From Amoebophrya sp. AT5.2 (lineage: Eukaryota; Sar; Dinophyceae; Syndiniales; Amoebophryaceae), in the NCBI GenBank assembly GCA_005223375.1, contig RXOD01004824.1, positions 1 to 17,962 on the forward strand: a stretch of DNA of 17,962 bases, written 5' to 3'. Made by a program: the position numbers and the translations under genes. Under the pieces are notes generated by a model. That model did no database searches. It was not told the DNA's origin and saw only the letters and a list, made by a program, of their open reading frames with translations. Positions 1 through 7,579 of this stretch are shown piece by piece. How positions within the stretch are numbered: the first letter of the stretch is position 1; each line of letters begins with the position of its first letter.

Positions 1-1
1 G

Positions 2-2239
2 GGCAAACGACGGCCGCGCCACGTGGGCAAACAAAAAGGGCCGGTCGGGCCGCCGGGGCGCGCGTTTAGAAAAACCGGCGCGAAGGAGCCAGTGCCGGTA
101 GGGAAGACACAGCCAGACCAGGGGGGAATCTCATCTTCGCCAGGAGCCGGCGGGAGAAAAGAATCTGGAGCTGCCAGCCCGTCCGCGTCGCCAAAGCCGG
201 ACAAGAAGAAAAAATCATCGGTGGAGAAACACGTGAAGGTGGACGAGTCGCTAACGACGACCAGTCCAACGGCGGTGAGCAGGAAGGAAGGAACATCTTC
301 TGTGCAGCCTGGGGACGTCGTAGGCGGCTCAAGCGATGCCGCTGTTGCTGCCGGCGATGCGGGGGCGTCAGCGGAACTCGGCGCTGCCGGTGCAACGCAT
401 ATTCACAGCGTTCCGGGCGGTGCAGCAGAAGCAGCTGGCGCAGTAGAGGGCGCCGCCGGAGCACAGCCGGACGCCGGCGCAGAAGGAGCAGACGGCGCCG
501 CCGGGCAAGCGGCGCAGAGACCACGATCTTCTGCCGCGGCGGACGGCAGTGCTGCCGAAGACGGCTTGTCAGCACAGGAGGCGTTCTCCGCATCGTCGGC
601 GGACGAAGCCGGCGATCTTCTCGTCGACCGGACGTTGTTCGACGCCATCGACGAGCTCACAACCGATCTCATCGCGCACCATTCCGCTGCCACCGCGTTC
701 TCCTCGTCTTCAGCCCCGAAGTTGTCAACTACAGCTGCAGTGCCATTTCCCGCTGCCGAAGAAGTCGCCGAAAAGGAGTGCCTCGTGCTTCCGCTGAGTG
801 CGCCGGTCCCAGCGGGTGAAGCAATTCTTGGCGACGAGGAGCAGCTGGCGCTAGCAGAAGCGGAGCTGCTCGACTGGTACTCAAATCCAAACGCCGAAAG
901 CGAGATGGCGGACCGCTTCGTGCACGAGCTGCTCTGTGAAGGCGTCGAGGAATTGCCCAGCACGATGGACGAAGTAGAAGATCGTCGCGCCGCCAGTCGC
1001 GGCAGCCGCAACGGTCTCCGGAGCAGCCGGAGCGCCACCGTTGACTTCGGCGACAATTCGGCCACAGTAGACGACCTCAACGAGATGGCCGAAAACTTTG
1101 TCGCGGAAGCCGTTGGACGAACAACTGCGTTCGGAGTGGAACAGGACTTGCCGGATCTGGGAGACCCTGAACTCGCAGGAGCAGCCACCAAAATCCAGAG
1201 CAGGTACCGAGGAGGAAAAGCGCGAAAGGAGGTAGAAGAAGCGAAAGCGTCGAGAACGGAGGAGGGGGGCGATCTTCGTGATGCTGCAGGCGAGGCCGAC
1301 GCAGTTGCGATAGAGGCTGAAGAGGAGCTTCCCAATCTGGATGACCCAGAGCTGGCTGGCGCCGCGACGAAGATTCAAAGTAGGTATCGCGGAGGGAAGG
1401 CGCGGAAAGAAGTAGAGGAGAAGAAAGCGGGAGCCGGAGCGGGCGCGGCGGACGCGCCTCCCGAGGCTGTTGCAGCAGACGAGGAGATGCCGAATTTGGA
1501 CGATCCCGAGCTCGCCGGCGCAGCAACTAAGATCCAGTCGAGGTACCGCGGCGGAAAAGCGCGCAGAGAAGTAGAAGACAAAAAGTCCGGGGGTATCGGC
1601 TCAGAGGAAGCTCCTCCCGAAGGCGCCGGGGCCGCGGGGGACGTCGAAAATCCAGCAGACGCGGAGGAGAGCCTCCCGAATCTGGACGACCCCGAACTTG
1701 CCGGCGCGGCAACGAAGATTCAGAGTCGTTACCGTGGTGGGAAGGCGCGGAAAGAAGTAGAGGAGAAGAAAGCGGGAACGGAGACCGCGGGAACGGAGAC
1801 CGCGGGTGCGCCTCCAGGAGGAGCTGTAGTTGCAGTAGAAGACGAGGAAATGCCAAATCTCGACGATCCCGAGCTTGCCGGAGCGGCGACGAGGATCCAA
1901 AGCAGGTACCGGGGCGGGAAAGCGCGTAAAGAGGTGGAAGAGAAGAAAACGGCTGGAGCGAGTGGTACTGCAGAAACGGAGATAATATTACAAGCAGAAG
2001 GGACTGCAGAGCCCACGCAAGACCAACAAGCAGCAGCTGCGGATGAGGAGATGCCGAATCTTGAGGACCCGGACTTGGCGGGTGCCGCGACGAAAATCCA
2101 GAGCAGGTACCGAGGCGGCAAAGCACGAAGGGAAGTTGGAGACAAGAAGGCAACCAAAGATGCAAGTAACGCCGCCGTGGTTGGGGAAGCAGACGCAGGC
2201 GGAGCAGCGCAAGCTGGCGCTAAAGAAGGCGAAGCGTAA
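2..2239 (+). CDS. Six-IQ-motif calmodulin-binding scaffold protein, 5' partial
   Basis: The frame is open from the first bases of the window to TGA-free TAA at 2237-2239, about 745 codons. The first in-frame ATG is only at 905, inside a helix, so the true start lies upstream or in an earlier exon; the GTG at 23 is not a credible eukaryotic start. Residue numbers count from codon 23. Residues 1-200 are Ala/Gly/Ser-rich and probably disordered. Two amphipathic helices share the pattern EMAxxFVxE (about 294 and 354). Six copies of a unit of the form LPNLDDPELAGAATKIQ, continuing into RYRGGKAR, have their IQ Lys/Arg at about residues 390, 450, 503, 565, 624 and 691. Each fits IQxxxRGxxxR, the calmodulin or myosin-light-chain binding consensus, and they are separated by acidic spacers. 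The likely role is a scaffold holding several calmodulin-like proteins, possibly at a flagellum or cytoskeleton. The IQ assignment is firm; location is inference. Confidence 0.85.
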   Translation, partial: GKRRPRHVGKQKGPVGPPGRAFRKTGAKEPVPVGKTQPDQGGISSSPGAGGRKESGAASPSASPKPDKKKKSSVEKHVKVDESLTTTSPTAVSRKEGTSSVQPGDVVGGSSDAAVAAGDAGASAELGAAGATHIHSVPGGAAEAAGAVEGAAGAQPDAGAEGADGAAGQAAQRPRSSAAADGSAAEDGLSAQEAFSASSADEAGDLLVDRTLFDAIDELTTDLIAHHSAATAFSSSSAPKLSTTAAVPFPAAEEVAEKECLVLPLSAPVPAGEAILGDEEQLALAEAELLDWYSNPNAESEMADRFVHELLCEGVEELPSTMDEVEDRRAASRGSRNGLRSSRSATVDFGDNSATVDDLNEMAENFVAEAVGRTTAFGVEQDLPDLGDPELAGAATKIQSRYRGGKARKEVEEAKASRTEEGGDLRDAAGEADAVAIEAEEELPNLDDPELAGAATKIQSRYRGGKARKEVEEKKAGAGAGAADAPPEAVAADEEMPNLDDPELAGAATKIQSRYRGGKARREVEDKKSGGIGSEEAPPEGAGAAGDVENPADAEESLPNLDDPELAGAATKIQSRYRGGKARKEVEEKKAGTETAGTETAGAPPGGAVVAVEDEEMPNLDDPELAGAATRIQSRYRGGKARKEVEEKKTAGASGTAETEIILQAEGTAEPTQDQQAAAADEEMPNLEDPDLAGAATKIQSRYRGGKARREVGDKKATKDASNAAVVGEADAGGAAQAGAKEGEA
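1147..2140 (+). repeat. Six tandem IQ-unit coding repeats
   Basis: The six units have IQ cores starting at 1190, 1370, 1529, 1715, 1892 and 2093, so the spacing is 159 to 201 bases and always a multiple of three. The protein core of about 35 residues is almost invariant, while codons differ freely between units (for example CGA/CGC/CGG/CGT for the same Arg). The acidic linkers between cores vary in length and sequence. The repeats are therefore old and held by selection on the protein, not recent DNA copies. Confidence 0.9.
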
Positions 2240-2323
2240 GTCGGTCGAAATACTGCAGCAAGCTTATATTTCTTTTCTTGCTCGATTCATTTAGCCGACG
2301 GTCTTGTTTGGGTGATGCAATAT

Positions 2324-2329
2324 AATAAA
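2324..2329 (+). terminator. Candidate polyadenylation signal AATAAA
   Basis: An AATAAA hexamer lies 85 bases after the stop codon of the IQ-scaffold gene, in an AT-rich stretch (about 2310-2440) that contrasts with the GC-rich coding region. The position suits a 3' end signal. Dinoflagellates often lack AATAAA, so this is only suggestive. Confidence 0.4.
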
Positions 2330-3551
2330 TCAATTTTAATTCGTTGGAGGAATTTTGGTGCTGGTGGATGAGTAAGAAAGAATAATTATAAAAATTTTAG
2401 TATAGAAGCGATAGTAGAATTATTTTGCAAAGAAATGCAAATGCAACTGCGACTTCACAACTTACTTGCTTCAACTGCGACTGTCACGGAGACCACGACA
2501 CCACGAAATGTATCGTTCTCGTACGGAGGCTACGCCCCGACCTCTGTGGTGAAGTCATCGATTGATCAGGACGCCGAGGTACTTTCTCATTTCATCCCGA
2601 AATCGTCGCGAACATGCAGGATGCGTATTCATTAATTCCACTTGGATTTCCCTCGACCTGTATTACTTAGATTGTTCTTTACACCGATCCCGAGCGATGA
2701 AATCAGAAACCGACCGTGCTTTGCAAGTGGATTTGACTCTAAAGCCCATAGAAACGTTAACGTAGCACAAGAAAGATCAGGCGGTCTTTATTTGCTAGTG
2801 TGAAAGCGAGGTCTGCTGTTCTTGATTCGGAAGCTCCTAGCTACAAACAAGCAGTAGAAAAAGTAAAAGCGAAGGAAAAAATTCCGTGTATACTTCAAGC
2901 TTCTTACTCCATGTGTATCAGAATAGACACGTCGTGAGAGGTGCCCCCCTCTCGACGACATAATCAAAACCACGGAGATGCAATGTACAATCTGCCATGT
3001 ACCATTTATTCTTAGGGCCGATGTTGACCCTGACATTGAGCAAATACAGCGGTGAGCCACCAACTTGATGCTAACGGACGTGGTAGAGGTAGGTGTAATA
3101 GGTTCAGCTTGACGTCGAGGTTGTTGTTCGGAGTCCTACATTTTATATTTACGTAAGTAAATGATGCAGATAAAATGCACAGGAAGTTGTAGTATCCAGA
3201 GCTCGCTTTCCCCGGTCGTTCTCGAAGTAAGTACCGTCCGGCGCGTCCATTGTATCGAGATTGACGCAGATGTGGTCTGTTTCTGCAGGATGACTCGAAA
3301 GATTGATATGATGTGCTTCGCAGCTGATCTTCCAGAGACTACAACCACGCGGAGGAGACGGATCGATTGTAGGCAACACAAGTTGTTCTTGTCCTTGACA
3401 TGCCGCAACGAAGCACGTTCTCTTCATGCAAGCTCGCGTGGGATCTACTGGTAATGCCCAACGCCTTTGTGTGTTGAACGTGTCCCCGTCGCGCTGGCAC
3501 TACTGTTTATTCGAATCTCGCTTGTGTAGCTTTCCGTCTTCTATTGCAGCC
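2330..3551. other. Stretch without a recognised gene
   Basis: This 1.2-kb stretch is richer in A and T than the flanking genes. It holds only short open frames on both strands (up to about 97 codons) with no domain, no composition typical of the neighbouring proteins and no agreement with a splice model. It ends in a pyrimidine-rich run and TTGCAG at 3543-3548, which is a good 3' splice acceptor directly before the ATG at 3552. An upstream non-coding exon or a trans-splice site could therefore lie here. Confidence 0.5.
3543..3549 (+). promoter_or_regulatory. Candidate splice acceptor just upstream of ATG
   Basis: A pyrimidine-rich run (CTTTCCGTCTTCTATTGCAG, ending near 3549) immediately precedes CCATGATG of the small gene. 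It could be the acceptor of a 5'-UTR intron, or of spliced-leader trans-splicing if this is a dinoflagellate relative. No leader sequence is present, so the two cannot be told apart. Confidence 0.35.
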
Positions 3552-4213
3552 ATGATGTTGCAACGGGCCGCCGAGAGACTGGTCCAGGCCACCGACACTG
3601 GGGCGAATCTGGGTGCGCCAAGGGCCAAGGCTCGCCAGGAAAACCACGAGCGCTCCTTCCGTGGCTACCGTTACAAAGGTCAAGCACCGTTAACGTCGTC
3701 GGGCCAATTATGGTCGAAATATGGGCCAAATCTCAATGTGGGCAGCTCAGAGTACGTCAGTAGGTGCAATGTAATCTTTACGTTACACAGGAGGTGCAGT
3801 GTCTTAGCGTTGCAGCAAAAAAAATGTAAGTGCCAGGAGTAAGCTCCTTGACAATGAATTAGTAGGGTTGTGGAGAGAAAGTAGACCACTAGCTGATGGC
3901 CCTCTCAGACTAGAGTTTTTCTTCCTGCCGAAAGCAAGCTCTGACTGCTGGGCGACGTTCTGACAACTTGGCATTCCTATCTTCTAGACTGCTTGTGCCT
4001 CCCTTTTTTCCGGCACGGCCGACAGTACTTATTTGGGCCCATATTTGGAGCATATTTGCCAAGTTCGGTCGTTGACAGAAGAGATCTTTCTAATACCGCG
4101 ATCACTCATCCAAGTTGGAGTACCTGAAGGAGCAAGGATACATCGAACTCGACGAGGGCGGCAGGTACAAAATCAAAGAGACAGTAAAGTACAAAGAAAG
4201 AGAGCCGCGATGA
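3552..4213 (+). CDS. Small two-exon protein of about 100 residues, function unknown
   Basis: Exon 1 is 3552-3755 (68 codons) and exon 2 is 4115-4213 (32 codons plus TGA). The phase-0 junction joins SSEY to LEYLKEQGYIEL. Exon 1 begins MMLQRAAERLVQ after a strong acceptor-like site; exon 2 is a charged Lys/Glu/Tyr-rich C-terminus ending KEREPR. Donor GTCAGT at 3756 and acceptor CCAAG at 4110-4114 give an in-frame product. Without splicing, exon 1 runs into unconvincing sequence and stops at 3842. The basic Arg-rich N-terminus would be compatible with mitochondrial import or a ribosome-associated protein, but I recognise no family. Exon 2 is convincing because of its composition; the exact splice point could shift because GAGTAC occurs at both edges. 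Upstream exons are possible. Confidence 0.5.
3717..4046. repeat. Inverted repeat pair around the small-gene intron
   Basis: Arm 1, AAATATGGGCCAAAT at 3717-3731, is the reverse complement of arm 2, ATTTGGGCCCATATTT at 4031-4046, apart from one extra base. Arm 1 is in the coding exon 25 bases before the donor; arm 2 is about 70 bases before the acceptor. Confidence 0.6.
3756..4114 (+). other. Intron of the small gene, flanked by GAGTAC direct repeat
   Basis: This 359-base intron starts GTCAGT and ends CCAAG. GAGTAC occurs at 3750-3755 and again at 4118-4123, one at each edge. An inverted repeat pairs 3717-3731 (exon 1) with 4031-4046 (inside the intron) with a single unpaired base, which could bring the two ends together. 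The stretch also has 3' pyrimidine content but no long open frame. Confidence 0.45.
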
Positions 4214-4609
4214 CAGTTTTGCCGAGAGTCTCGGCACGGACGACGGGCTCGTCTGCGAAGCAGGGGCGCCGTAGTGGAAGATCCATGATACCTAGAAGTA
4301 CTACTTCCTTTCTTTGTGTCCTCCCTGCTTACTCCTTTTTTCCTGTATAAGTTTACTGGCCTGTGGCAGGCCGGCGCGGTCTGTTGTCTTCCAGTGTTTT
4401 GGGCGAGGAGCCTACTTGATACTTATTCAATTTATTCCTCGCTATTCATCGTTATGGTCGTGCCCGCCATCGAGCATGGCCCCAATAGACACGACATGTC
4501 GCCGGTGCAACAAGCAGTAGCACTCACGCAGGCAGCATGTTGAGGGAACAACGACGTTGGTCTTGGTCGTGAGCAGTAACTCACTAGAGAGCAACACTCC
4601 TCTTCGCAG
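4214..4609. other. Intergenic or 5' leader region before gene A
   Basis: No gene is recognised in these about 400 bases. Short ATG frames occur near 4473-4540 and one could be a first exon of gene A, since GTGAGC (a donor-like hexamer) is at 4569 and a pyrimidine-rich acceptor ending TTCGCAG is at 4601-4609. I could not build an in-frame join from ATG to the frame at 4610, so the first exon stays unresolved. Confidence 0.4.
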
Positions 4610-5362
4610 AGCCAGAGCCCAAATAAAGCCGAGGTGGTCCGTGTCGCCCTCTACCAAGGAAAGAAAAAGTGGTGGAAAGAGGCTGTTTCAGAGGCCAACA
4701 GGGTCCTTCAAAGAGGAAAAGGTTCCTCTACTTTCAAAGAGCAAGAGGTCGAAAGGAGGCGGAGGGAGAGGGAGTCCAGGGATCCGGTTGTCATTCCCAC
4801 GTGGGAAAAGAAGCTGTTTGAGGCCATTCGTCGCCTCGATGCTGAAGAGATTCCTGGCGTAAGCAGGTACCTTAGGGAGGCGGCGGCGGAGAGGGAACGC
4901 GCTGCCGCTGCGAAGGCGTCAAGACGTCTCGGTCGGAGGAAAACCAATATCCAGACGGCTGAACGACCTGTACGAGAGCAGGGAAGCGTTCCCGAGGGGA
5001 AAGAAGAAGGAAACGCGATTTTTGCGACGGCGGCTGCCGCAAGGGACACGGCCGACAAGGACAAGTATCCTATCTTGTTCGGGGACCTCCGGCCGCCGCA
5101 ACGAACTCCTGGGAGCAAGGCCGTGGAAGAACCGTTCTTCAAGCCAGTAAAGTGTTCTGGTCCTGCCGGAAGCTCCTTTTTGTCGCGGATCGCCAGGGAA
5201 GATGTCCGCGGGCCAAGAACGGAGTTGGAGGCGATGGCGGAGAAGGAGTTTCTTCGTAGCTTGAAGAATGAGAGGGAGCAGATGCTCGCGCTGCGCGTCA
5301 AATTGCGGGCTGAGGGGAGCGGGAGGGACTTCTGCTTACACCTGAGAAAGATGCATTGTTAA
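4610..5362 (+). CDS. Gene A: charged, Arg/Glu/Lys-rich protein, unknown function (5' exon unresolved)
   Basis: The frame is open from a stop at 4577-4579 and has no in-frame ATG near its beginning. An acceptor (CTCCTCTTCGCAG, AG at 4608-4609) suggests the coding exon begins at 4610 with SQSPNKAEVVR. The protein is rich in Arg, Glu and Lys, with a likely helical segment around EVERRRRERESR and another ending EKEFLRSLKNEREQMLALR, and stops after HLRKMHC at 5362. No known domain is recognised. The C-terminal 140 residues (from KTNIQTA, 4940 onward) recur in frame at 6155-6544 with all length differences multiples of three, including the same end and stop codon. This is good evidence that the frame is translated and that the stop is real. 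Function unknown. Confidence 0.6.
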   Translation, partial: SQSPNKAEVVRVALYQGKKKWWKEAVSEANRVLQRGKGSSTFKEQEVERRRRERESRDPVVIPTWEKKLFEAIRRLDAEEIPGVSRYLREAAAERERAAAAKASRRLGRRKTNIQTAERPVREQGSVPEGKEEGNAIFATAAAARDTADKDKYPILFGDLRPPQRTPGSKAVEEPFFKPVKCSGPAGSSFLSRIAREDVRGPRTELEAMAEKEFLRSLKNEREQMLALRVKLRAEGSGRDFCLHLRKMHC

Positions 5363-5755
5363 ACGCGCCTTCACAGAAGTACGGGGCGCTCTTTCTTTGG
5401 CCCTACTTAAAGGCGGGCGTTTTATTTGGGCCTATCACAAGGATGCGCGGCCGCCAGAACAGCAACAGCAGAGGTTGCGACCGTGGAGCGCATTGTCGCA
5501 GCGAGGATGTCGCAGCCGTACGCGATGGATTACTGTCGATTTTTGCGTGCTTCCTCGTGTCCTGCTTCGATCTCTCCAGCTGTTCTGAATGATTTTGCTC
5601 CCTCTACTCTAGGAGAGTGGTTCCTCTCCCGATGCCGGGTCCTTCCCCCGGGGGCGCGCGTCCGACACCGGGAGCGCAGAGCGTCGTCTGGTTTGTAAAG
5701 TTGTTTTAAAATATTGTGTTGGTATGTTTGTAACAATGCGGCTTTTTCACCTCTA
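5363..5755. other. Spacer between gene A and B, copy 1
   Basis: This 393-base spacer separates the A stop from the B start. Several overlapping short frames can be read, but comparison with copy 2 shows indels that are not multiples of three (for example four bases near 5535 and one near 5645), so it is probably not translated through its second half. The first half has only three- and six-base indels, so a short coding exon there is not excluded. A pyrimidine-rich acceptor-like site is present at 5579-5580. A hairpin is at 5625-5674. Confidence 0.5.
5625..5674 (+). repeat. GC-rich hairpin with central CCCCCGGGGG, copy 1
   Basis: CTCCCGATGCC pairs imperfectly with GACACCGGGAG around a CCCCCGGGGG palindrome. 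The corresponding site in copy 2 (6807-6856) pairs CTCCCGGT with ACCGGGAG perfectly. The structure is retained in both copies although the loop sequence differs, so it may be a 3'-end or promoter element. Confidence 0.4.
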
Positions 5756-6544
5756 ATGTGCCCGCTTCGCGGCGTGCTGGACGAAAACGGAAAGCAGGTT
5801 CTCGACGCGCCCGAAAATGCGGTTTTCCGCAATTCAAAGCCTTTAATTGCGGACTCCCTCGACGACACGGACAGCCTAGTGCGACAACTTTCGGCGGCAG
5901 ATGAAGAATCGAGGCAAGAGTGCAGGTTCCTTGGATCCTTCCCGTCGGTGGTAAACGCAAAACAGGCCACCGAGCCTCGAGCGCATCATCTGCAGCAGGA
6001 AAACGAAGGACGAGACGACGTTTTGCAGCAAGACTGGAAAACTTGTCAATTTCCGAAGTCGAGTCCGAAGTTCCCGGAAAAAGACGATCACGACCTCCCA
6101 CGACCGAGAGCTACGAACTCGCAAGAAGACGAAGTCGACCCAGGAGTAGATGCAAAAACCAATATCCAGACGGCTGTACCTGTACGAGAGCAGGGAAGCG
6201 TTCCCGAGGGGAAAGACGAAGGAAACGCGATTTTTGCGACGGCGGCTGCCGCAAGGGACACGGCCGACAAGTATCCATTCCTCTTCGGGCCGCCGCAACG
6301 AACCCCTGCTGGGAGCAAGGCCGTGGAAGAACCGTTATTCGAGCCAGTAAAGCGTTCTGGTCCTGCTGAACGGTCTTTCTTGTCGTGTCTCTCCCGCGAG
6401 CCAAGAACGGAGTTGGAGGCGATGGCGGAGAAGGAGTTTCTTCTTAGCATAAAGAAAGAGAGGGAGGAGATGCTCGCGCTGCGCGTCAAATTGCGGGCTG
6501 AGGGGAGGGACTTCTGCTTACACCTCAGAAAGATGCATTGTTAA
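5756..6544 (+). CDS. Chimeric B-A' gene product, formed by the tandem duplication
   Basis: ATG at 5756 begins MCPLRGVLDENGKQ and the frame stays open for 262 codons. Codons 1-133 are the B segment, acidic and Asp/Glu/Gln-rich; then at 6154/6155 the frame crosses directly into the A' tail (KTNIQTAVPVREQ) and ends HLRKMHC with the same stop as gene A. The join is exactly at the duplication junction, so the reading frame was preserved or selected. The start is the first ATG after a stop at 5696-5698; its context is poor (CTAATGT), and an upstream exon is possible. If A and B were originally exons of one gene, the product would instead be spliced A-B-A'-B'. No known domain; the presence of in-frame indels in A' argues that it is expressed. 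Confidence 0.5.
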   Translation: MCPLRGVLDENGKQVLDAPENAVFRNSKPLIADSLDDTDSLVRQLSAADEESRQECRFLGSFPSVVNAKQATEPRAHHLQQENEGRDDVLQQDWKTCQFPKSSPKFPEKDDHDLPRPRATNSQEDEVDPGVDAKTNIQTAVPVREQGSVPEGKDEGNAIFATAAAARDTADKYPFLFGPPQRTPAGSKAVEEPLFEPVKRSGPAERSFLSCLSREPRTELEAMAEKEFLLSIKKEREEMLALRVKLRAEGRDFCLHLRKMHC

Positions 6545-6938
6545 ACGCGCCCTCACAGTACGGGGCGCTCTTTCTTTGGCCCTACTTAAAGTCGGGCGTT
6601 TTATTTGGGCCTATGCCTATCACAAGAATGCGCGGCCGCCAGAACAGCAACAGCAGAGGCTGCGACCCTGGAGCGCGTTCTGGCAGCGAGGATGTCGTAG
6701 CAGTACGCGAGTACTGTCGATTTCTGCGTGCTTCCTCGCGTCCTGCTTCGATCTCTCCAGCTGTTCTGAATGACTTTGCTCCCTCTACGCTAGGAGAGTG
6801 GTTCCTCTCCCGGTGCCGTATCCTCCCCCCCGGGGGCGCGTGTCAGATACCGGGAGCGCCGAGCGTCGTCTGGTAGTTTGTAAAGTTGTTAAAAAATTGT
6901 GTTGGTATGTTTGTAACAATGCGGCTTTTCCACCTCTA
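6545..6938. other. Spacer between A' and B', copy 2
   Basis: This is the counterpart of 5363-5755, clearly homologous but with substitutions and indels of 3, 6, 4 and 1 bases. It carries the clearer hairpin (6807-6856). Open frames in it are not kept between copies. Confidence 0.5.
6807..6856 (+). repeat. GC-rich hairpin, copy 2
   Basis: CTCCCGGT (6807-6814) and ACCGGGAG (6849-6856) are perfect reverse complements around a CCCCCGGGGG core. Confidence 0.45.
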
Positions 6939-7544
6939 ATGTGCCCGCTTCGCGGCGTACTGGACGAAAACGGAAAGCAGGTTCTCGACGCGCCCGAAAA
7001 TGCGGTTTTCTGCAACTCAAAGCCTTTAATTGCGGACTCCCTCGACGACACGGACAGCCTAGTGCGACAACTTTCGGCGGCAGATGAAGAATCGAGGCAA
7101 GAGTGCAGGTTCCTTGGATCCTTCCCGTCGGTGGTAAACGCAAAACAGGCCACCGAGCCTCGAGCGCATCATCTGCAGCAGGAAAACGAAGGACGAGACG
7201 ACGTTTTGCAGCAAGACTGGAAAACTTGTCAATTTCCGAAGTCGAGTCCGAAGTTCCCGGAAAAAGACGATCACGACCTCCCACGACCGAGAGCTACGAA
7301 CTCGCAAGAAGACGAAGTCGACCCAGGTGTAGATGCACGCAGGGTACATCAAGTAGATCGCGAGGAGCTTCGTGCCAAAGCGTCCCGGCAGACCCAAAAC
7401 TTCTTACTTTCGCTCGCGCGAGAGCACCCCGACATCGTGCGCAAGTACTCGCAAGTCCTCGTGGGCCGCCTGCTGTCCGAGGACGGGAATGATGGCCAGT
7501 CGGACAGCAGGGGGCCAACGACGACTTGCGTGTCCGAGGAATAG
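6939..7544 (+). CDS. Gene B' (second B copy with its original 3' part), unknown function
   Basis: ATG at 6939 begins MCPLRGVLDENGKQ as in the first copy. Codons 1-133 are nearly identical to the B segment of the chimera (one amino-acid change, Arg to Cys, near codon 28). After the duplication end (7337) the frame goes on through unique sequence: RRVHQVDREELRAKASRQ and a helical LAREHPDIVRKYSQVL. The last 20 or so codons to the stop at 7542-7544 look less protein-like, so a splice donor may come earlier and join exons at 7580 or beyond. This copy probably shows the ancestral 3' structure of gene B. No domain is recognised. Confidence 0.5.
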   Translation: MCPLRGVLDENGKQVLDAPENAVFCNSKPLIADSLDDTDSLVRQLSAADEESRQECRFLGSFPSVVNAKQATEPRAHHLQQENEGRDDVLQQDWKTCQFPKSSPKFPEKDDHDLPRPRATNSQEDEVDPGVDARRVHQVDREELRAKASRQTQNFLLSLAREHPDIVRKYSQVLVGRLLSEDGNDGQSDSRGPTTTCVSEE

Positions 7545-7579
7545 AGGAGCTAATTATACAGCGGGCGCCGCCCCCGTGA

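Larger units (their letters stand above)
4940..6154 (+). repeat. Tandem duplication, copy 1 (about 1215 bp)
   Basis: This copy runs from AAAACCAATATCC in gene A to GTAGATGCA in the B segment. The next copy starts immediately at 6155 with the same AAAACC. It contains the A tail (4940-5362), a spacer (5363-5755) and the B segment (5756-6154). Confidence 0.92.
6155..7337 (+). repeat. Tandem duplication, copy 2 (about 1183 bp)
   Basis: This copy is parallel to copy 1 and about 32 bases shorter. It contains the A' tail (6155-6544), a spacer (6545-6938) and B' (6939-7337). Homology ends at GTAGATGCA (7337), after which B' continues into unique sequence. The B halves differ at only about four positions in 400 bases, whereas the A halves and spacers carry many substitutions and indels. 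Confidence 0.92.

Noticed and set aside
23..25. GTG as start of the first gene; similarly TTG 8479, GTG 10970, GTG 4634
   Set aside because: Non-ATG starts are unlikely in a nuclear genome, and in each case the frame continues upstream, or an ATG or splice acceptor nearby explains the beginning better.
403..1335. Long minus-strand frame of 310 codons
   Set aside because: It mirrors the GC-rich IQ-scaffold gene; its Ser/Ala-rich content follows from the codon pattern of the plus strand.
2240..3551. Search for CRISPR, tRNA or mobile-element ends
   Set aside because: No regularly spaced repeats, cloverleaf or terminal repeats could be seen here or elsewhere in the window.
4622..4627. AATAAA as a polyadenylation signal of the small gene
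   Set aside because: It lies within the likely coding exon of gene A and 400 bases after the small gene's stop.
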